NCBI RefSeq assembly: GCF_022601895.1
Contig: NZ_JAKVIO010000024.1
Coordinates: 1-64,000, forward strand
Source of the DNA: Sphingomonas sp. LaA6.9
Lineage (GTDB): Bacteria; Pseudomonadota; Alphaproteobacteria; Sphingomonadales; Sphingomonadaceae
Length of the DNA stretch: 64,000 nt
Direction of reading: 5' to 3'
The notes under the pieces are model-generated. The model did no database searches. It was not told the DNA's origin and saw only the letters and a list, made by a program, of their open reading frames with translations. Shown here in pieces: positions 25,238-34,372 of this stretch (within the stretch, counting starts at the first letter, position 1; every line of letters begins with the position of its first letter). The translations under genes were made by a program, and so were the position numbers.

Positions 25238-27318
25238 GGAGTCTCCAGCAATTCTTGGTGTTTGGACTGTGCGGCGGCGGCGGGCAGAGTCACGGTGAAA
25301 ACGCTGCCCTGACCTTCCAGACTTTCGACATCGACGCGCCCGCCCATCGCGGTCACAAGCGCGCGCGCTTCAAAGGCGCCGACACCGAAGCCGCCCTCCT
25401 TGGTGGAAGCAAAGGGCTTGAACAGATTGGCGCGGATGAACTCGGCGGACATGCCGGTCCCCATGTCCCTGACCTCGATTGCGACCTCTTCGCCGCGATC
25501 AACCACCTTGAGCGTTACGGGCTCATTGGGTGGGCTCGCGTCGACCGCATTCTGGAGCAGGTGGGCGAGCGCCTGTTCGAGACGTGCCGGATCGGCGAGC
25601 AGCATCGGATCACCCGATACCATCGCGACTACGGGATGCTGCGATCGGCGCGCCGACGCCAGCGCCTCGACGATGCGCGCGGCGGAGACGGGGCGCGGTT
25701 CTTCGGGGCGCCCCTTGTTGTGCTGCGACAGCCGGGCGAGGAGGTCGTTCATCTTGCCGACCGAACTCTGGAGCGTTGCGACCATGTCCGCGCGGAACTC
25801 GGGATTGTCGGCATGGCGCTCCGCGTTGCGCGCGACGAGGCTCAGCTGGCTGACCAGATTCTTGATGTCGTGCATGATGAAGGCGAAGCGACGGTTGAAT
25901 TCGTCGAAGCGACGCGCATCGTTGAGGGCTTCCTCGCCGCGCGCCTCGGCGAGATAGCTCGCGACCTGGCGGCCGGCCAGACGCAGCAGGTCGAAATCTT
26001 CCCAGTCGAGCTTGCGCGCGACGCGCGAGCGTTCGAGCAGCACGGCGCCCTGGAGCCGATTGAAATGAAGCAGCGGGACGATTGCCCAGGCCCCGGTTTC
26101 GGCGAGCATCCATTCGGGGACGAGCGCGGCTTCGGCGTCATCGCCATCGGACGTGAGACGCAACGCGTCGAGCTCGATGATCCGTCCGGTGGTTTCGAGA
26201 TGATGGACAAGATCGGCGCCTGCCGCGCGCAGCGGGACCTCGGCGGTGCGCCAGTTCATCCGGGCCTGCGGCACCATTCCGCCATCATCGGCGGGAACGA
26301 GGAGCATCCCGCCGGGCGAATCGGTGATGTCCGCCACCGCCTTGACGATGCGCTGGTCGAGTGGAGCGGCGTGTTCGGCGGGGCGACCCAGCGTGTCGGT
26401 AAAGCGCAGCCATTCTTCGCGATAATCGTAGCGATGCGCGAAGAAATGCTTGGCGATCTTGACGTTGAACCATGCCCGAAAGCGTGCAGAGGGCAACAGC
26501 ACGAGTGCAGCCACCGCGGTGCCGACGACGAACACGACCTGGATGATGCGGACATAATCGCCGCCCAGCCAGTTGAGCGCGTTGGTGACGAGCACCACCG
26601 CGACCAGATAGCCGCCGATCGCGGCGAGCGAGAAGGACTGAAAGGCGACAGTGCGCGACAGGCGCATCTGCCACTGATCGTTGCGCCGCGCCGCCAGCCC
26701 GAAGATCGGCGCAAGCATCGCCATGACGAGGCCGCGCATCGCGAGCAGTTCGACCGGCCAGTCGCGCGCCAGCCAGGCGAGCGTGTAGAGGTTGAGATCA
26801 TAGGTCCACATCACGCCGAGTGCGATCATGGGCAGGCGGATACCCCAGCGCGCCTCGGGCGCCGCCGCGGTGTAGAGATTATGGACGAGGACGAGTGCGC
26901 CAATGGCCATGATCATGTGGAGCACGAGCAGCGAGAGGCGGACCGCTTCGAGCCCGGCGGCGTCGATCGAAACGAGCAGTGGCGCGAGGTCGATGGCGAT
27001 CATGCCGAGCCCGATCAGCGACAGCACCGCATAGAGGATCGAGACCGACAGGCGGCGATGGTCGCGTCGCCCCTGTCGCAGCAGCAGGAACATGAAGCCC
27101 AGCCACGCCAGATTGCGCAGATTCTCGGTAAGCTCCGCGCTCATCGAGGTCGCGCCGGTGGCGGCCACGGTAAAGCCCCAGCCTGCCGACAGCGCAAGCG
27201 CCGCGACCAGTGCGCGGTGAGGGCCGGTACTGCCACCGCGCCGCAATTGCCACACGCACAGCGCGCCGAACAGGATTGCCGCGGCCGCGTGCACCCATTC
27301 GCCGAAAAGCGCGATCAT
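25234..27318 (-). CDS. prsK: XrtA/PEP-CTERM system histidine kinase PrsK
   Basis: The 694-residue kinase has an N-terminal multi-helix membrane region (about residues 1-280), a GAF-like domain (300-450), then a dimerisation segment with the phospho-accepting His in HDIKNLVSQL and an HATPase domain (FKPFASTKEGGFGVGAF). It pairs with PrsR. The ATG at 27318 (MIALFGEWVHA) fits the family better than 27351. It begins 11 bp after the end of the sugar transferase gene. Confidence 0.92.
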   Translation of the reverse strand: MIALFGEWVHAAAAILFGALCVWQLRRGGSTGPHRALVAALALSAGWGFTVAATGATSMSAELTENLRNLAWLGFMFLLLRQGRRDHRRLSVSILYAVLSLIGLGMIAIDLAPLLVSIDAAGLEAVRLSLLVLHMIMAIGALVLVHNLYTAAAPEARWGIRLPMIALGVMWTYDLNLYTLAWLARDWPVELLAMRGLVMAMLAPIFGLAARRNDQWQMRLSRTVAFQSFSLAAIGGYLVAVVLVTNALNWLGGDYVRIIQVVFVVGTAVAALVLLPSARFRAWFNVKIAKHFFAHRYDYREEWLRFTDTLGRPAEHAAPLDQRIVKAVADITDSPGGMLLVPADDGGMVPQARMNWRTAEVPLRAAGADLVHHLETTGRIIELDALRLTSDGDDAEAALVPEWMLAETGAWAIVPLLHFNRLQGAVLLERSRVARKLDWEDFDLLRLAGRQVASYLAEARGEEALNDARRFDEFNRRFAFIMHDIKNLVSQLSLVARNAERHADNPEFRADMVATLQSSVGKMNDLLARLSQHNKGRPEEPRPVSAARIVEALASARRSQHPVVAMVSGDPMLLADPARLEQALAHLLQNAVDASPPNEPVTLKVVDRGEEVAIEVRDMGTGMSAEFIRANLFKPFASTKEGGFGVGAFEARALVTAMGGRVDVESLEGQGSVFTVTLPAAAAQSKHQELLETP

Positions 27319-27329
27319 CGCGCCGCCAC

Positions 27330-28718
27330 CTAGCGAACGCCCTCGGGCCAAAGGATGACCCGGAGCGTCTGGAGGAGGATGAGCAGATCGAGAAAGGGCG
27401 TGTAGTTCTTGGCGTAGTAAAGGTCGTATTCGAGCTTGTGCCGCGCGTCCTCGAGGCTCGCGCCATAGGGATAGTTGATCTGCGCCCAGCCGGTAATGCC
27501 GGGTTTCACCATATGGCGTTCGGCATAATAGGGCAGCTTCTGTTCAAGATCGGACACGAATTCGGGGCGTTCGGGACGTGGCCCGACAAAGCTCATCTCG
27601 CCCTTGAGCACACTCCAGGCCTGGGGCAGTTCGTCGATCCGCGTCATCCGGAGAATGCGACCGATGCGCGTGACGCGCGGATCGTCCTTCTGCGCCCAGA
27701 CCGCTTTGCCGTCGCCCTCTGCATCGGTGTGCATCGAGCGAAGTTTGATGATGCTGAAATCCTGACCGAACAGGCCGACGCGCGTTTGCCGGAAAAAGGC
27801 GGGCCCGCGGCTTTCGAGCTTCACGAGGATCGCGCCGATGAGGATTAGCGGGCAGGCGAGCAGCAGCAGCAGCGCGCTCGCCACGATGTCGAACAGCCGC
27901 TTGGCAATGCTCGAGAACATGCGTCCCGACGAAAAGCCGTCGGAAAAGATGAGCCAGCTCGGATTGACGCTGTCGAGATCGACGCGTCCCGTTTCGCGTT
28001 CGAGAAATGTCGATATCTCGTTGACGTGGACGCCCGTGGTCTTGATGCGCAGGAGATCGGCAAGCGGGAGTGCATTGCGTCGCTCCTCGAGCGCAAGCAC
28101 GACCTCGCTCGTGTTGAGCAGCACGACGTGATCGGCAAGATTGTAGATGGCGTCGCGGTTGATCGCTTCGGGGATCGTCTGCGGCCCGTCGTTCATCCCG
28201 ACAAAGCCGACGACGGCGAACCCCGAACCCGGACGGCGCGAAAGTGCCTTGATCCGCTCGGCGCGCGCGCCCGCCCCGAGGACGACGACGCGCCGGCGAA
28301 ACGCCTGTCCGCCCAGCGTCTTGCCGAGCAGGAGCCGCAGCGCGAACAGCAGCGCCGCGGCAAAGCCCATCGCGTAGATAAGGTTGGAGCGCCACAGGCT
28401 GACCATCGGAACGAAGAAGAACAGTGTCGAAAGGAAGAGAATTCCGAGCGAGATCGCGACCAGCAGCCGCGCAGCGGCGAAGCGCATCGACTGGAGCGAT
28501 TCGCTGCCATAGACCCCGACCGCGACCAATGCCGTCTCGAGCGCGATCGCGAAGGCGAGCAACTGCGGAACGCGTGTCGAAACGGGCTCGACGGCCATGC
28601 CGATCTGATCGGCGCGAACCACCCAGCCGAGTTCGGCGGCGACGATCAGCAGCGCGAAATCGAGCAGTCCGAGGAACAGCACGGCGTGCGGCACGTAATG
28701 TTTGAACAGCCTGATCAC
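27330..28718 (-). CDS. Priming polyprenyl glycosylphosphotransferase (PEP-CTERM/EPS type)
   Basis: The enzyme (about 462 residues) transfers a first sugar-phosphate to undecaprenyl phosphate to start exopolysaccharide. It has four to five N-terminal transmembrane helices, a central Rossmann-like CoA-binding-type region ([13 protein letters not shown]) and the C-terminal bacterial sugar transferase domain ([45 protein letters not shown]). GTG at 28718 matches the TIGR03013-type start ([14 protein letters not shown]). The open frame extends far upstream but without protein-like sequence. Confidence 0.92.
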   Translation of the reverse strand: MIRLFKHYVPHAVLFLGLLDFALLIVAAELGWVVRADQIGMAVEPVSTRVPQLLAFAIALETALVAVGVYGSESLQSMRFAAARLLVAISLGILFLSTLFFFVPMVSLWRSNLIYAMGFAAALLFALRLLLGKTLGGQAFRRRVVVLGAGARAERIKALSRRPGSGFAVVGFVGMNDGPQTIPEAINRDAIYNLADHVVLLNTSEVVLALEERRNALPLADLLRIKTTGVHVNEISTFLERETGRVDLDSVNPSWLIFSDGFSSGRMFSSIAKRLFDIVASALLLLLACPLILIGAILVKLESRGPAFFRQTRVGLFGQDFSIIKLRSMHTDAEGDGKAVWAQKDDPRVTRIGRILRMTRIDELPQAWSVLKGEMSFVGPRPERPEFVSDLEQKLPYYAERHMVKPGITGWAQINYPYGASLEDARHKLEYDLYYAKNYTPFLDLLILLQTLRVILWPEGVR

Positions 28719-28877
28719 CGCGTCTTTTCCGTCCAGCACATCTGCAGCGTAAAAATTTCCGACAGATGGACTGTCGCTCAAATTTACAAAGAAAGGCTGA
28801 AGGCAGCGCCACCGTGTGAAAGTTTTTGGTTCCGGCGGGAATTTTTGCGTTAGGAACGGGTCTGGAGGATTTCGCAT
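28719..28877. promoter_or_regulatory. Divergent promoter region, sugar transferase / manC
   Basis: The 159-bp AT-richer spacer must hold promoters for both genes. I could not place a convincing sigma-54 -24/-12 element: the best candidate at 28795-28811 has GG and GC separated by 11 rather than 10 bases. Confidence 0.35.
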
Positions 28878-29942
28878 ATGAGCGAACAGCATCGCATCAT
28901 CCCGGTAATCCTGTCGGGCGGGTCGGGGACACGGCTCTGGCCGATGTCGAGGCCCGAAAGCCCCAAGCAGCTCCTTGCATTGACCGCCGAGGAAACCATG
29001 CTGCAACTGACCGCGCAAAGGACGCATGGCGATCCGCGTTTCGCAGCGCCGATGATCGTCGCCAACGAAGTACACACCGACGTCGTCGAGGCGCAGCTCG
29101 GCAAGGTGGGAATCACGACGCAAACGCTGATCCTGGAACCGGTCGCGCGCAACACCGCGCCGGCGATCGCGCTCGCCGCGCTCGCCGCGCCCGACCCGCA
29201 GGCGCCCTTGCTCGTGATGCCAAGCGATCATGTAATTGCCGATGTCGACGCATTTTTGGACGCGGTGGCGCGCGCATTGCCGACGGTCGAGGAGGGGTGG
29301 CTGGCCACCTTCGGGATCACGCCCGAAAAACCCGAGACGGGCTATGGCTATATCCGTATCGGCGCTGAAATCGCGCCCGGCGTTCATCGTGTAGACCGGT
29401 TCATCGAGAAGCCCAGCCGGCGCGCGGCCGAGGAGATGATCGCGAAGGGGGGGCATGTCTGGAACGGGGGCATTTTCCTGTTCAGGGCGGACGCCTATCT
29501 CGACACGCTCGCTATCCACGCGCCCGATATGCTTGCCGCAGCGCGGCGTGCGATGGACGCGGCGACGTACGACAGCAGGGGCCATATTCATCCCGACACA
29601 ACGAGTTTTGCGGCCTCGCCGGCGGACTCGATCGACTATGCGGTGATGGAAAAGGCCGAGCGCGTGGCGGTGGTGCCCGTTGCCATGGGCTGGTCGGATC
29701 TGGGGTCCTGGGATGCGCTGCATGCGATCAGCAGCTGCGATATCGACGGCAATGCCTGCGATGGCAATGCGATCGTCATCGACAGCCACAATTGCCTGAT
29801 CCGCACTGACGGGCCGCGCGTGGCGGTGGTCGGCGTGGACGACCTGATCGTGGTCGCGAGCGGCAACGACATCCTGATCCTGCCGCGCGGAAAATCGCAG
29901 GATGTGAAGAAGGTCACTCAGGAGCTGGAGCGCACGCGATGA
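28878..29942 (+). CDS. manC: Mannose-1-phosphate guanylyltransferase (monofunctional)
   Basis: The 354-residue enzyme makes GDP-mannose from GTP and mannose-1-phosphate. It has the nucleotidyltransferase signature LSGGSGTRLWPMSR (12-25) with SPKQLL, the PSDHVI motif and FIEKPS. It lacks the phosphomannose isomerase domain of bifunctional enzymes. Divergence from the priming transferase suggests that both serve an exopolysaccharide. Its stop overlaps the aldo/keto reductase start by 4 bp (ATGA). Confidence 0.93.
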   Translation: MSEQHRIIPVILSGGSGTRLWPMSRPESPKQLLALTAEETMLQLTAQRTHGDPRFAAPMIVANEVHTDVVEAQLGKVGITTQTLILEPVARNTAPAIALAALAAPDPQAPLLVMPSDHVIADVDAFLDAVARALPTVEEGWLATFGITPEKPETGYGYIRIGAEIAPGVHRVDRFIEKPSRRAAEEMIAKGGHVWNGGIFLFRADAYLDTLAIHAPDMLAAARRAMDAATYDSRGHIHPDTTSFAASPADSIDYAVMEKAERVAVVPVAMGWSDLGSWDALHAISSCDIDGNACDGNAIVIDSHNCLIRTDGPRVAVVGVDDLIVVASGNDILILPRGKSQDVKKVTQELERTR

Positions 29943-30892
29943 GCGAAATGCGGACGCTGGGACGCAGCGGGCTGAAGACGCCCAGGCTGGTGCTGGGAGG
30001 AAACGTCTTCGGGTGGACCGCGGGCGAGGCGACGAGCTTCAAGCTGCTCGACCGCTTCGTTGCCGCGGGCGGGACGATGATCGACACCGCCGATGTCTAT
30101 TCGGCGTGGATTCCGGGGCACCGGGGCGGCGAATCCGAAACCGTGATCGGGCGCTGGCTGAAGCAGCGCGGACGCCGCGACGATATTCTGATTGCAACCA
30201 AGGTGGGCATGATGCCGGGCGAGGGCGGGAGCGGGCTTGCCCCGGCGCGGATCGCGGCCGCCGCCGAAGCCTCGCTCACGCGGCTCAATACCGACTATGT
30301 CGATCTCTACTACGCGCATCAGGACGATCCTGCCGTGCCGCAGCAAGCCGTGATCGAAGCATTCGACAGGCTTGTGCTGGCGGGCAAGGTCCGTGCGCTC
30401 GGTGCGTCGAACTTTACCGCAGAACGTCTTGCGAGCGCGCTCGATATCAGCGCGAAGCACGGACTTGCGGCCTATTCGGTGGTCCAGCCCGAATTCAACC
30501 TCATGACGCGCGACCGGTTCGAGGGAGCGCTGCAGGCGCTCTGTATCGAGGCCGGTCTGGGCGTGTTGCCGTATTTCGGGCTGGCGGCCGGGTTCCTGAC
30601 CGGAAAATATCGCGGCATCGGCGACCTCGTGAAAAGCCAGCGCGGCGCGCGCATCCAGCCCTATCTGGGCGACCGGGGCGGCAGGGTGCTGGGCGCGATG
30701 GATGCGCTGGCGGTCGAGACGGGCGCAACGCTCGCGCAGATCGCGCTCGCGTGGAATGCCGCGCAGCCCGGCGTGACCGCGCCGATCGCGAGCGCGACGA
30801 GCGTCGCGCAGCTCGACGAACTGCTGGAGGGGATGACGCTCGAACTCAGCGCGGACCAGCTCGCAAGGCTGGACGCGGCTTCACAGAGCTAA
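29939..30892 (+). CDS. Aldo/keto reductase
   Basis: The 317-residue TIM-barrel oxidoreductase uses NADPH. The catalytic tetrad is visible: Asp49 and Tyr54 (DTADVY), Lys88 (ATKVG) and His127 (YYAHQDD). The sequence around residues 15-30 and the pattern of loops fit the AKR12/YajO-like group. The substrate is unknown. It is translationally coupled to the GDP-mannose pyrophosphorylase gene. Confidence 0.93.
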   Translation: MSEMRTLGRSGLKTPRLVLGGNVFGWTAGEATSFKLLDRFVAAGGTMIDTADVYSAWIPGHRGGESETVIGRWLKQRGRRDDILIATKVGMMPGEGGSGLAPARIAAAAEASLTRLNTDYVDLYYAHQDDPAVPQQAVIEAFDRLVLAGKVRALGASNFTAERLASALDISAKHGLAAYSVVQPEFNLMTRDRFEGALQALCIEAGLGVLPYFGLAAGFLTGKYRGIGDLVKSQRGARIQPYLGDRGGRVLGAMDALAVETGATLAQIALAWNAAQPGVTAPIASATSVAQLDELLEGMTLELSADQLARLDAASQS

Positions 30893-30949
30893 TGTCGGCG
30901 CGCTTCTCGGCCGAAAAACCGGTGCCCACTTTTTCGGGAAGCGCTCGTA

Positions 30950-32335
30950 TCAATCGCCCGCAAAGCTGAAGGGCGATAGCCCGCGCTCGCGCTCGTTGAC
31001 GAGCATCGCGCGGCCCGCGGGCGGCGCCGAGCGCTGCGGGCAATCCTGGCGGGTGCAGACGCGGCACCCGAGCCCGATCGGCGTCGCCTCTCCGCCAAGG
31101 TCGATGCCGCGCGCAACCGCAAGCGTGCTCGCAAGCGACGCCGAGACGCCGAGCCCAATCGCGAATTCGGCGGTGACGCCGCCATAGCGGCCACCCTGCG
31201 GCTGTACGGTGCGCGCGAGCGTGAACCAGCGTGTTTCATCCTCGAGCGCGACAAGCTGACGCATGAGTCGTCCCGGCCGGTCGAAGGCAGCATGCAGCAC
31301 CCAGAGCGGGCAGCGCCCGTCCGATTCGACGATGGGCGCGGCGCTCGCACCCTCATGACGCTTGGAGACCTGGCCTGCGCGGTCGATGCGTATCATGAAA
31401 AAGGGCAGGCCACGCGCTCCGACGCGCTGGAGCGTGGTGAGCCGGTGCGCAACCTGTTCGAAGCCCGCGCCGAAGCGGCGCTGGAGCAGCTCGACATCAT
31501 AGCCCGTCGCCTCGCACGCGCGCAGGAAGCGCGCATAGGGCATCATCAGCGCGGCCGCGAAATAGCTGAGCAGATGGCGACGATAGAGGCGCTCGGCGAC
31601 CCGATCGGTGAAGCCGGCGCCCCTGACGAGTGCGTCGATCTCGGCGCGTGCCTCGTTCTGCGCGAGCTGGAACCCCGCGGCGAAGGTGCGCGAGGCGGGA
31701 TCGAGCATCTCTGAGAGCTGGAGCTGGCGCGCATGCAGGTCGAGGCGGCGCAACCGGTCGGGCATGACGTCGACGGGGAGGATGCGGATCGAGAGCTGGT
31801 GGCGCGTGCGCAGCCGCTCGGCGATCGCGCCGTAAAGGTCGCCCGCGCCCAGCCGAAGTTCGTCCGCGATCGACTCGGCCTGCGCGTCGAGATCGGGGAA
31901 ATGGTTGCGCCAGCGCGCGATCTCGCCGCGGACGAGCGCGATGCTGTCGGCCTCTCCCGCATCCGCGGCTTCGCCCGCACGCAGCCGGTCGAAGGCGCGC
32001 GCAAAGGCCTCGGCGGTGGCAGGCGCAGCGGCGAGCCATTCATCGACCTCGGCGCGATCGATCTCGAGATCGGCGAATATCGGGTCGGCGAGCCGGCGGC
32101 GGAGCGCTGCGGCACCACCCCCCGGCTCATCGCCCGAGAGCGTGCGCGGGTCGAAATCGAACTGCTCGGCGAGCCGCAGCAGCAGCGTCGCCGACAAGGG
32201 GCGCTGGTTGCGCTCGATCAGGTTGAGATAGCTCGCCGAAATGTCGAGCATCTCGGCCATCGCGGCCTGGGTGAGCCCGCCGCCGCGCCTGAGGCGCCTG
32301 ATGGCATGGCCCGCAAAGAGTTTCTGTTCAGCCAT
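30950..32335 (-). CDS. ScfR/RamB-like regulator of short-chain acyl metabolism
   Basis: This 461-residue protein has an N-terminal XRE helix-turn-helix (GGLTQAAMAEMLDISASYLN), an ImmA/IrrE-like middle domain (DUF955) and a C-terminal DUF2083 domain with a cysteine cluster (GCRVCTRQDCPQR). RamB/ScfR regulators control isocitrate lyase and related acetate or propionate genes. It is divergent from the isocitrate lyase gene, with repeated TTGTCA elements between them. That makes it the probable regulator. Confidence 0.92.
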   Translation of the reverse strand: MAEQKLFAGHAIRRLRRGGGLTQAAMAEMLDISASYLNLIERNQRPLSATLLLRLAEQFDFDPRTLSGDEPGGGAAALRRRLADPIFADLEIDRAEVDEWLAAAPATAEAFARAFDRLRAGEAADAGEADSIALVRGEIARWRNHFPDLDAQAESIADELRLGAGDLYGAIAERLRTRHQLSIRILPVDVMPDRLRRLDLHARQLQLSEMLDPASRTFAAGFQLAQNEARAEIDALVRGAGFTDRVAERLYRRHLLSYFAAALMMPYARFLRACEATGYDVELLQRRFGAGFEQVAHRLTTLQRVGARGLPFFMIRIDRAGQVSKRHEGASAAPIVESDGRCPLWVLHAAFDRPGRLMRQLVALEDETRWFTLARTVQPQGGRYGGVTAEFAIGLGVSASLASTLAVARGIDLGGEATPIGLGCRVCTRQDCPQRSAPPAGRAMLVNERERGLSPFSFAGD

Positions 32336-32344
32336 GAAACGGAT

Positions 32345-32450
32345 TTGTCAATTTACGTACAACATGACAAGAAAATTATGCTCATCGCGCACGTCATCAC
32401 ACGAAAAACGACAAAATATGCTGGCCTGCGCGCCGTCGTATTGTCAATTT
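32345..32450. promoter_or_regulatory. TTGTCA repeats between ScfR-like gene and aceA
   Basis: TTGTCAATTT occurs as a direct repeat at 32345-32354 and 32441-32450. The first copy also forms an inverted repeat with TGACAA at 32365-32370, and a related inverted half-site (GACAAAAT) lies at about 32410-32417. The spacing and AT-rich context suit a regulator binding several half-sites across both promoters. Confidence 0.5.
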
Positions 32451-32505
32451 TTGTTCAGACGCAGCACCGATCGCTGCACGACCCAAGGCAATGAGAGAGC
32501 GGAAC

Positions 32506-34107
32506 ATGGCGTACCAGGACGAAATCACCCAGTTGCAGCAGCTGATCGGTTCCAAGAACGGGACCTGGGACGGCATTGGCGCGGAATCGGCGGCGCGCAT
32601 GCGGCTGCAGAACCGCTTCCGCACCGGGCTCGACATCGCGCGCTACACCGCGAAGATCATGCGCGAGGACATGGCCGCCTATGACAAGGATCCGGCCAAC
32701 TACACCCAGTCGCTGGGCTGCTGGCACGGCTTTATCGGGCAGCAGAAGGTGATCTCGATCAAGAAGCATTTCGGGACCACCAAGCGCAAATATCTCTATC
32801 TCTCGGGCTGGATGGTCGCGGCGCTGCGCAGCGAGTTCGGGCCGCTGCCCGACCAGTCGATGCATGAGAAGACGAGCGTCCCCGCGCTGATCGAGGAGCT
32901 CTACACCTTCCTGCGCCAGGCCGATTCGCGCGAGCTCAACCTGCTGTTCCGCGAACTCGACGCCGCGCGTGACAAGGGCGACGCGGCGAAGGAGAAGGAT
33001 GTCCTCGAGCGGATCGAGAACTTCCAGACGCACGTCGTCCCGATCATCGCCGATATCGATGCGGGCTTCGGCAATGCCGAGGCAACCTATCTGCTCGCCA
33101 AGAAGATGATCGAGGCGGGCGCCTGCGCGCTGCAGATCGAGAATCAGGTTTCGGACGAGAAGCAGTGCGGCCACCAGGACGGCAAGGTCACCGTGCCGCA
33201 CGAAGACTTTCTCCAGAAGGTCCGCGCCTGCCGCTATGCCTTTCTTGAACTGGGCGTCGAGGACGGGATCATCGTTACGCGCACCGACTCGCTGGGCGCG
33301 GGCCTCACCAAGCAGATCGCAGTCAGCAAGGAGCCCGGCGATCTGGGCGACCAGTATAACAGCTTCCTCGACTGCGAGGAGATCGACCCCGCGACCGCAC
33401 GCAACGGCGATGTCATCATCAATCGCAATGGCAAGCTGCTGCGGCCCAAGCGGCTGCCGTCAAACCTGTTCCAGTTCCGCTCCGGCACCGGCGAAGACCG
33501 CTGCGTTCTCGACAGCATCACGTCCTTACAGAACGGCGCCGACCTGCTGTGGATCGAGACCGAGAAGCCGCATATCGAGCAGATCGCGGGCATGATGGAC
33601 CGCATCCGCGAGGTCATCCCCAATGCGAAGCTGGTCTACAACAACTCGCCCTCGTTCAACTGGACGCTCAACTTCCGCCAGCAGGTCTATGACGCGTGGG
33701 AGAAGGAAGGCCGCGACCTTTCGGGCTATGACCGCGCCAATCTGATGGCGGCAAGCTATGACGAGAGCGAACTCTCCGCCGAGGCCGACGAGAAGATCCG
33801 CACCTTCCAGCGCGACGCCGCGAAGCGCGCGGGCATCTTCCACCACCTGATCACGCTGCCGACCTATCACACCGCGGCGCTCAGCACCGACAACCTCGCG
33901 AAGGAGTATTTCGGCGAGCAGGGCATGCTGGGATACGTCGCGGGCGTCCAGCGCAAGGAGATCCGTCAGGGCATCGCCTGCGTGAAGCACCAGAACATGT
34001 CGGGGTCCGACATCGGCGACGACCACAAGGAATATTTCGCCGGCGAAGCCGCGCTCAAGGCGGGCGGCAAGGACAATACGATGAACCAGTTCAGTCAGGC
34101 AGCCTGA
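32506..34107 (+). CDS. aceA: Isocitrate lyase (long form)
   Basis: The 533-residue enzyme splits isocitrate to succinate and glyoxylate in the glyoxylate shunt. It has the DIDAGFGN motif (183-190) and the catalytic KQCGH (219-223, Cys221). The length matches the long Pseudomonas aeruginosa-like subtype and exceeds the E. coli form. The ATG at 32506 is preferred to 32491 because GAGAGCGGA lies before it. It is opposite to the ScfR-like gene and ends in a strong terminator. No malate synthase is in the window. Confidence 0.97.
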   Translation: MAYQDEITQLQQLIGSKNGTWDGIGAESAARMRLQNRFRTGLDIARYTAKIMREDMAAYDKDPANYTQSLGCWHGFIGQQKVISIKKHFGTTKRKYLYLSGWMVAALRSEFGPLPDQSMHEKTSVPALIEELYTFLRQADSRELNLLFRELDAARDKGDAAKEKDVLERIENFQTHVVPIIADIDAGFGNAEATYLLAKKMIEAGACALQIENQVSDEKQCGHQDGKVTVPHEDFLQKVRACRYAFLELGVEDGIIVTRTDSLGAGLTKQIAVSKEPGDLGDQYNSFLDCEEIDPATARNGDVIINRNGKLLRPKRLPSNLFQFRSGTGEDRCVLDSITSLQNGADLLWIETEKPHIEQIAGMMDRIREVIPNAKLVYNNSPSFNWTLNFRQQVYDAWEKEGRDLSGYDRANLMAASYDESELSAEADEKIRTFQRDAAKRAGIFHHLITLPTYHTAALSTDNLAKEYFGEQGMLGYVAGVQRKEIRQGIACVKHQNMSGSDIGDDHKEYFAGEAALKAGGKDNTMNQFSQAA

Positions 34108-34119
34108 AAGGCCTGAGAC

Positions 34120-34187
34120 GGCGCATCACCGGTTCCCTGAGGGATCCGACCCATCCCGCCCCCCCTGCCGGTGATGCGCCTTTTTTT
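34120..34187 (+). terminator. Rho-independent terminator of aceA
   Basis: A perfect 13-bp stem, GGCGCATCACCGG (34120-34132) with its complement at 34168-34180, is followed directly by seven T. It lies 12 bp after the aceA stop codon. Confidence 0.9.
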
Positions 34188-34197
34188 GAATGCCCGA

Positions 34198-34297
34198 CCC
34201 CGGCTTGCGCCGGGGCTGCGGATCGACCGAGGCCGATCCTTGATTTCCTGGGGAGGAAAGCGCGCCCGTCGGTGGGAAACCACCGGCGGGCGTTGTT
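34198..34297 (+). other. Two further hairpins between aceA and the TPR gene
   Basis: CCCCGGC-TTGC-GCCGGGG (34198-34215) resembles short dispersed palindromic repeats of this group. A second hairpin (34263-34292) has a 13-bp stem with one wobble pair and a GAAA tetraloop, and is followed by TTGTT. They could act as extra terminators or as mRNA-stabilising structures. Confidence 0.45.
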
Positions 34298-34372
34298 CTG
34301 TGCGCGCAATCATTTCGACCGCGCGCGGCTATGTGCTACAGTCCCCGCCTCGCGCCAGGGTGGAGACGCGTC

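Noticed and set aside
25255-27333. Plus-strand open frame of 692 codons
   Set aside because: It is the antisense shadow of PrsK.
28795-28811. Possible sigma-54 promoter upstream of the sugar transferase
   Set aside because: The GG and GC elements are separated by 11 rather than 10 bases, so the spacing is wrong for sigma-54.
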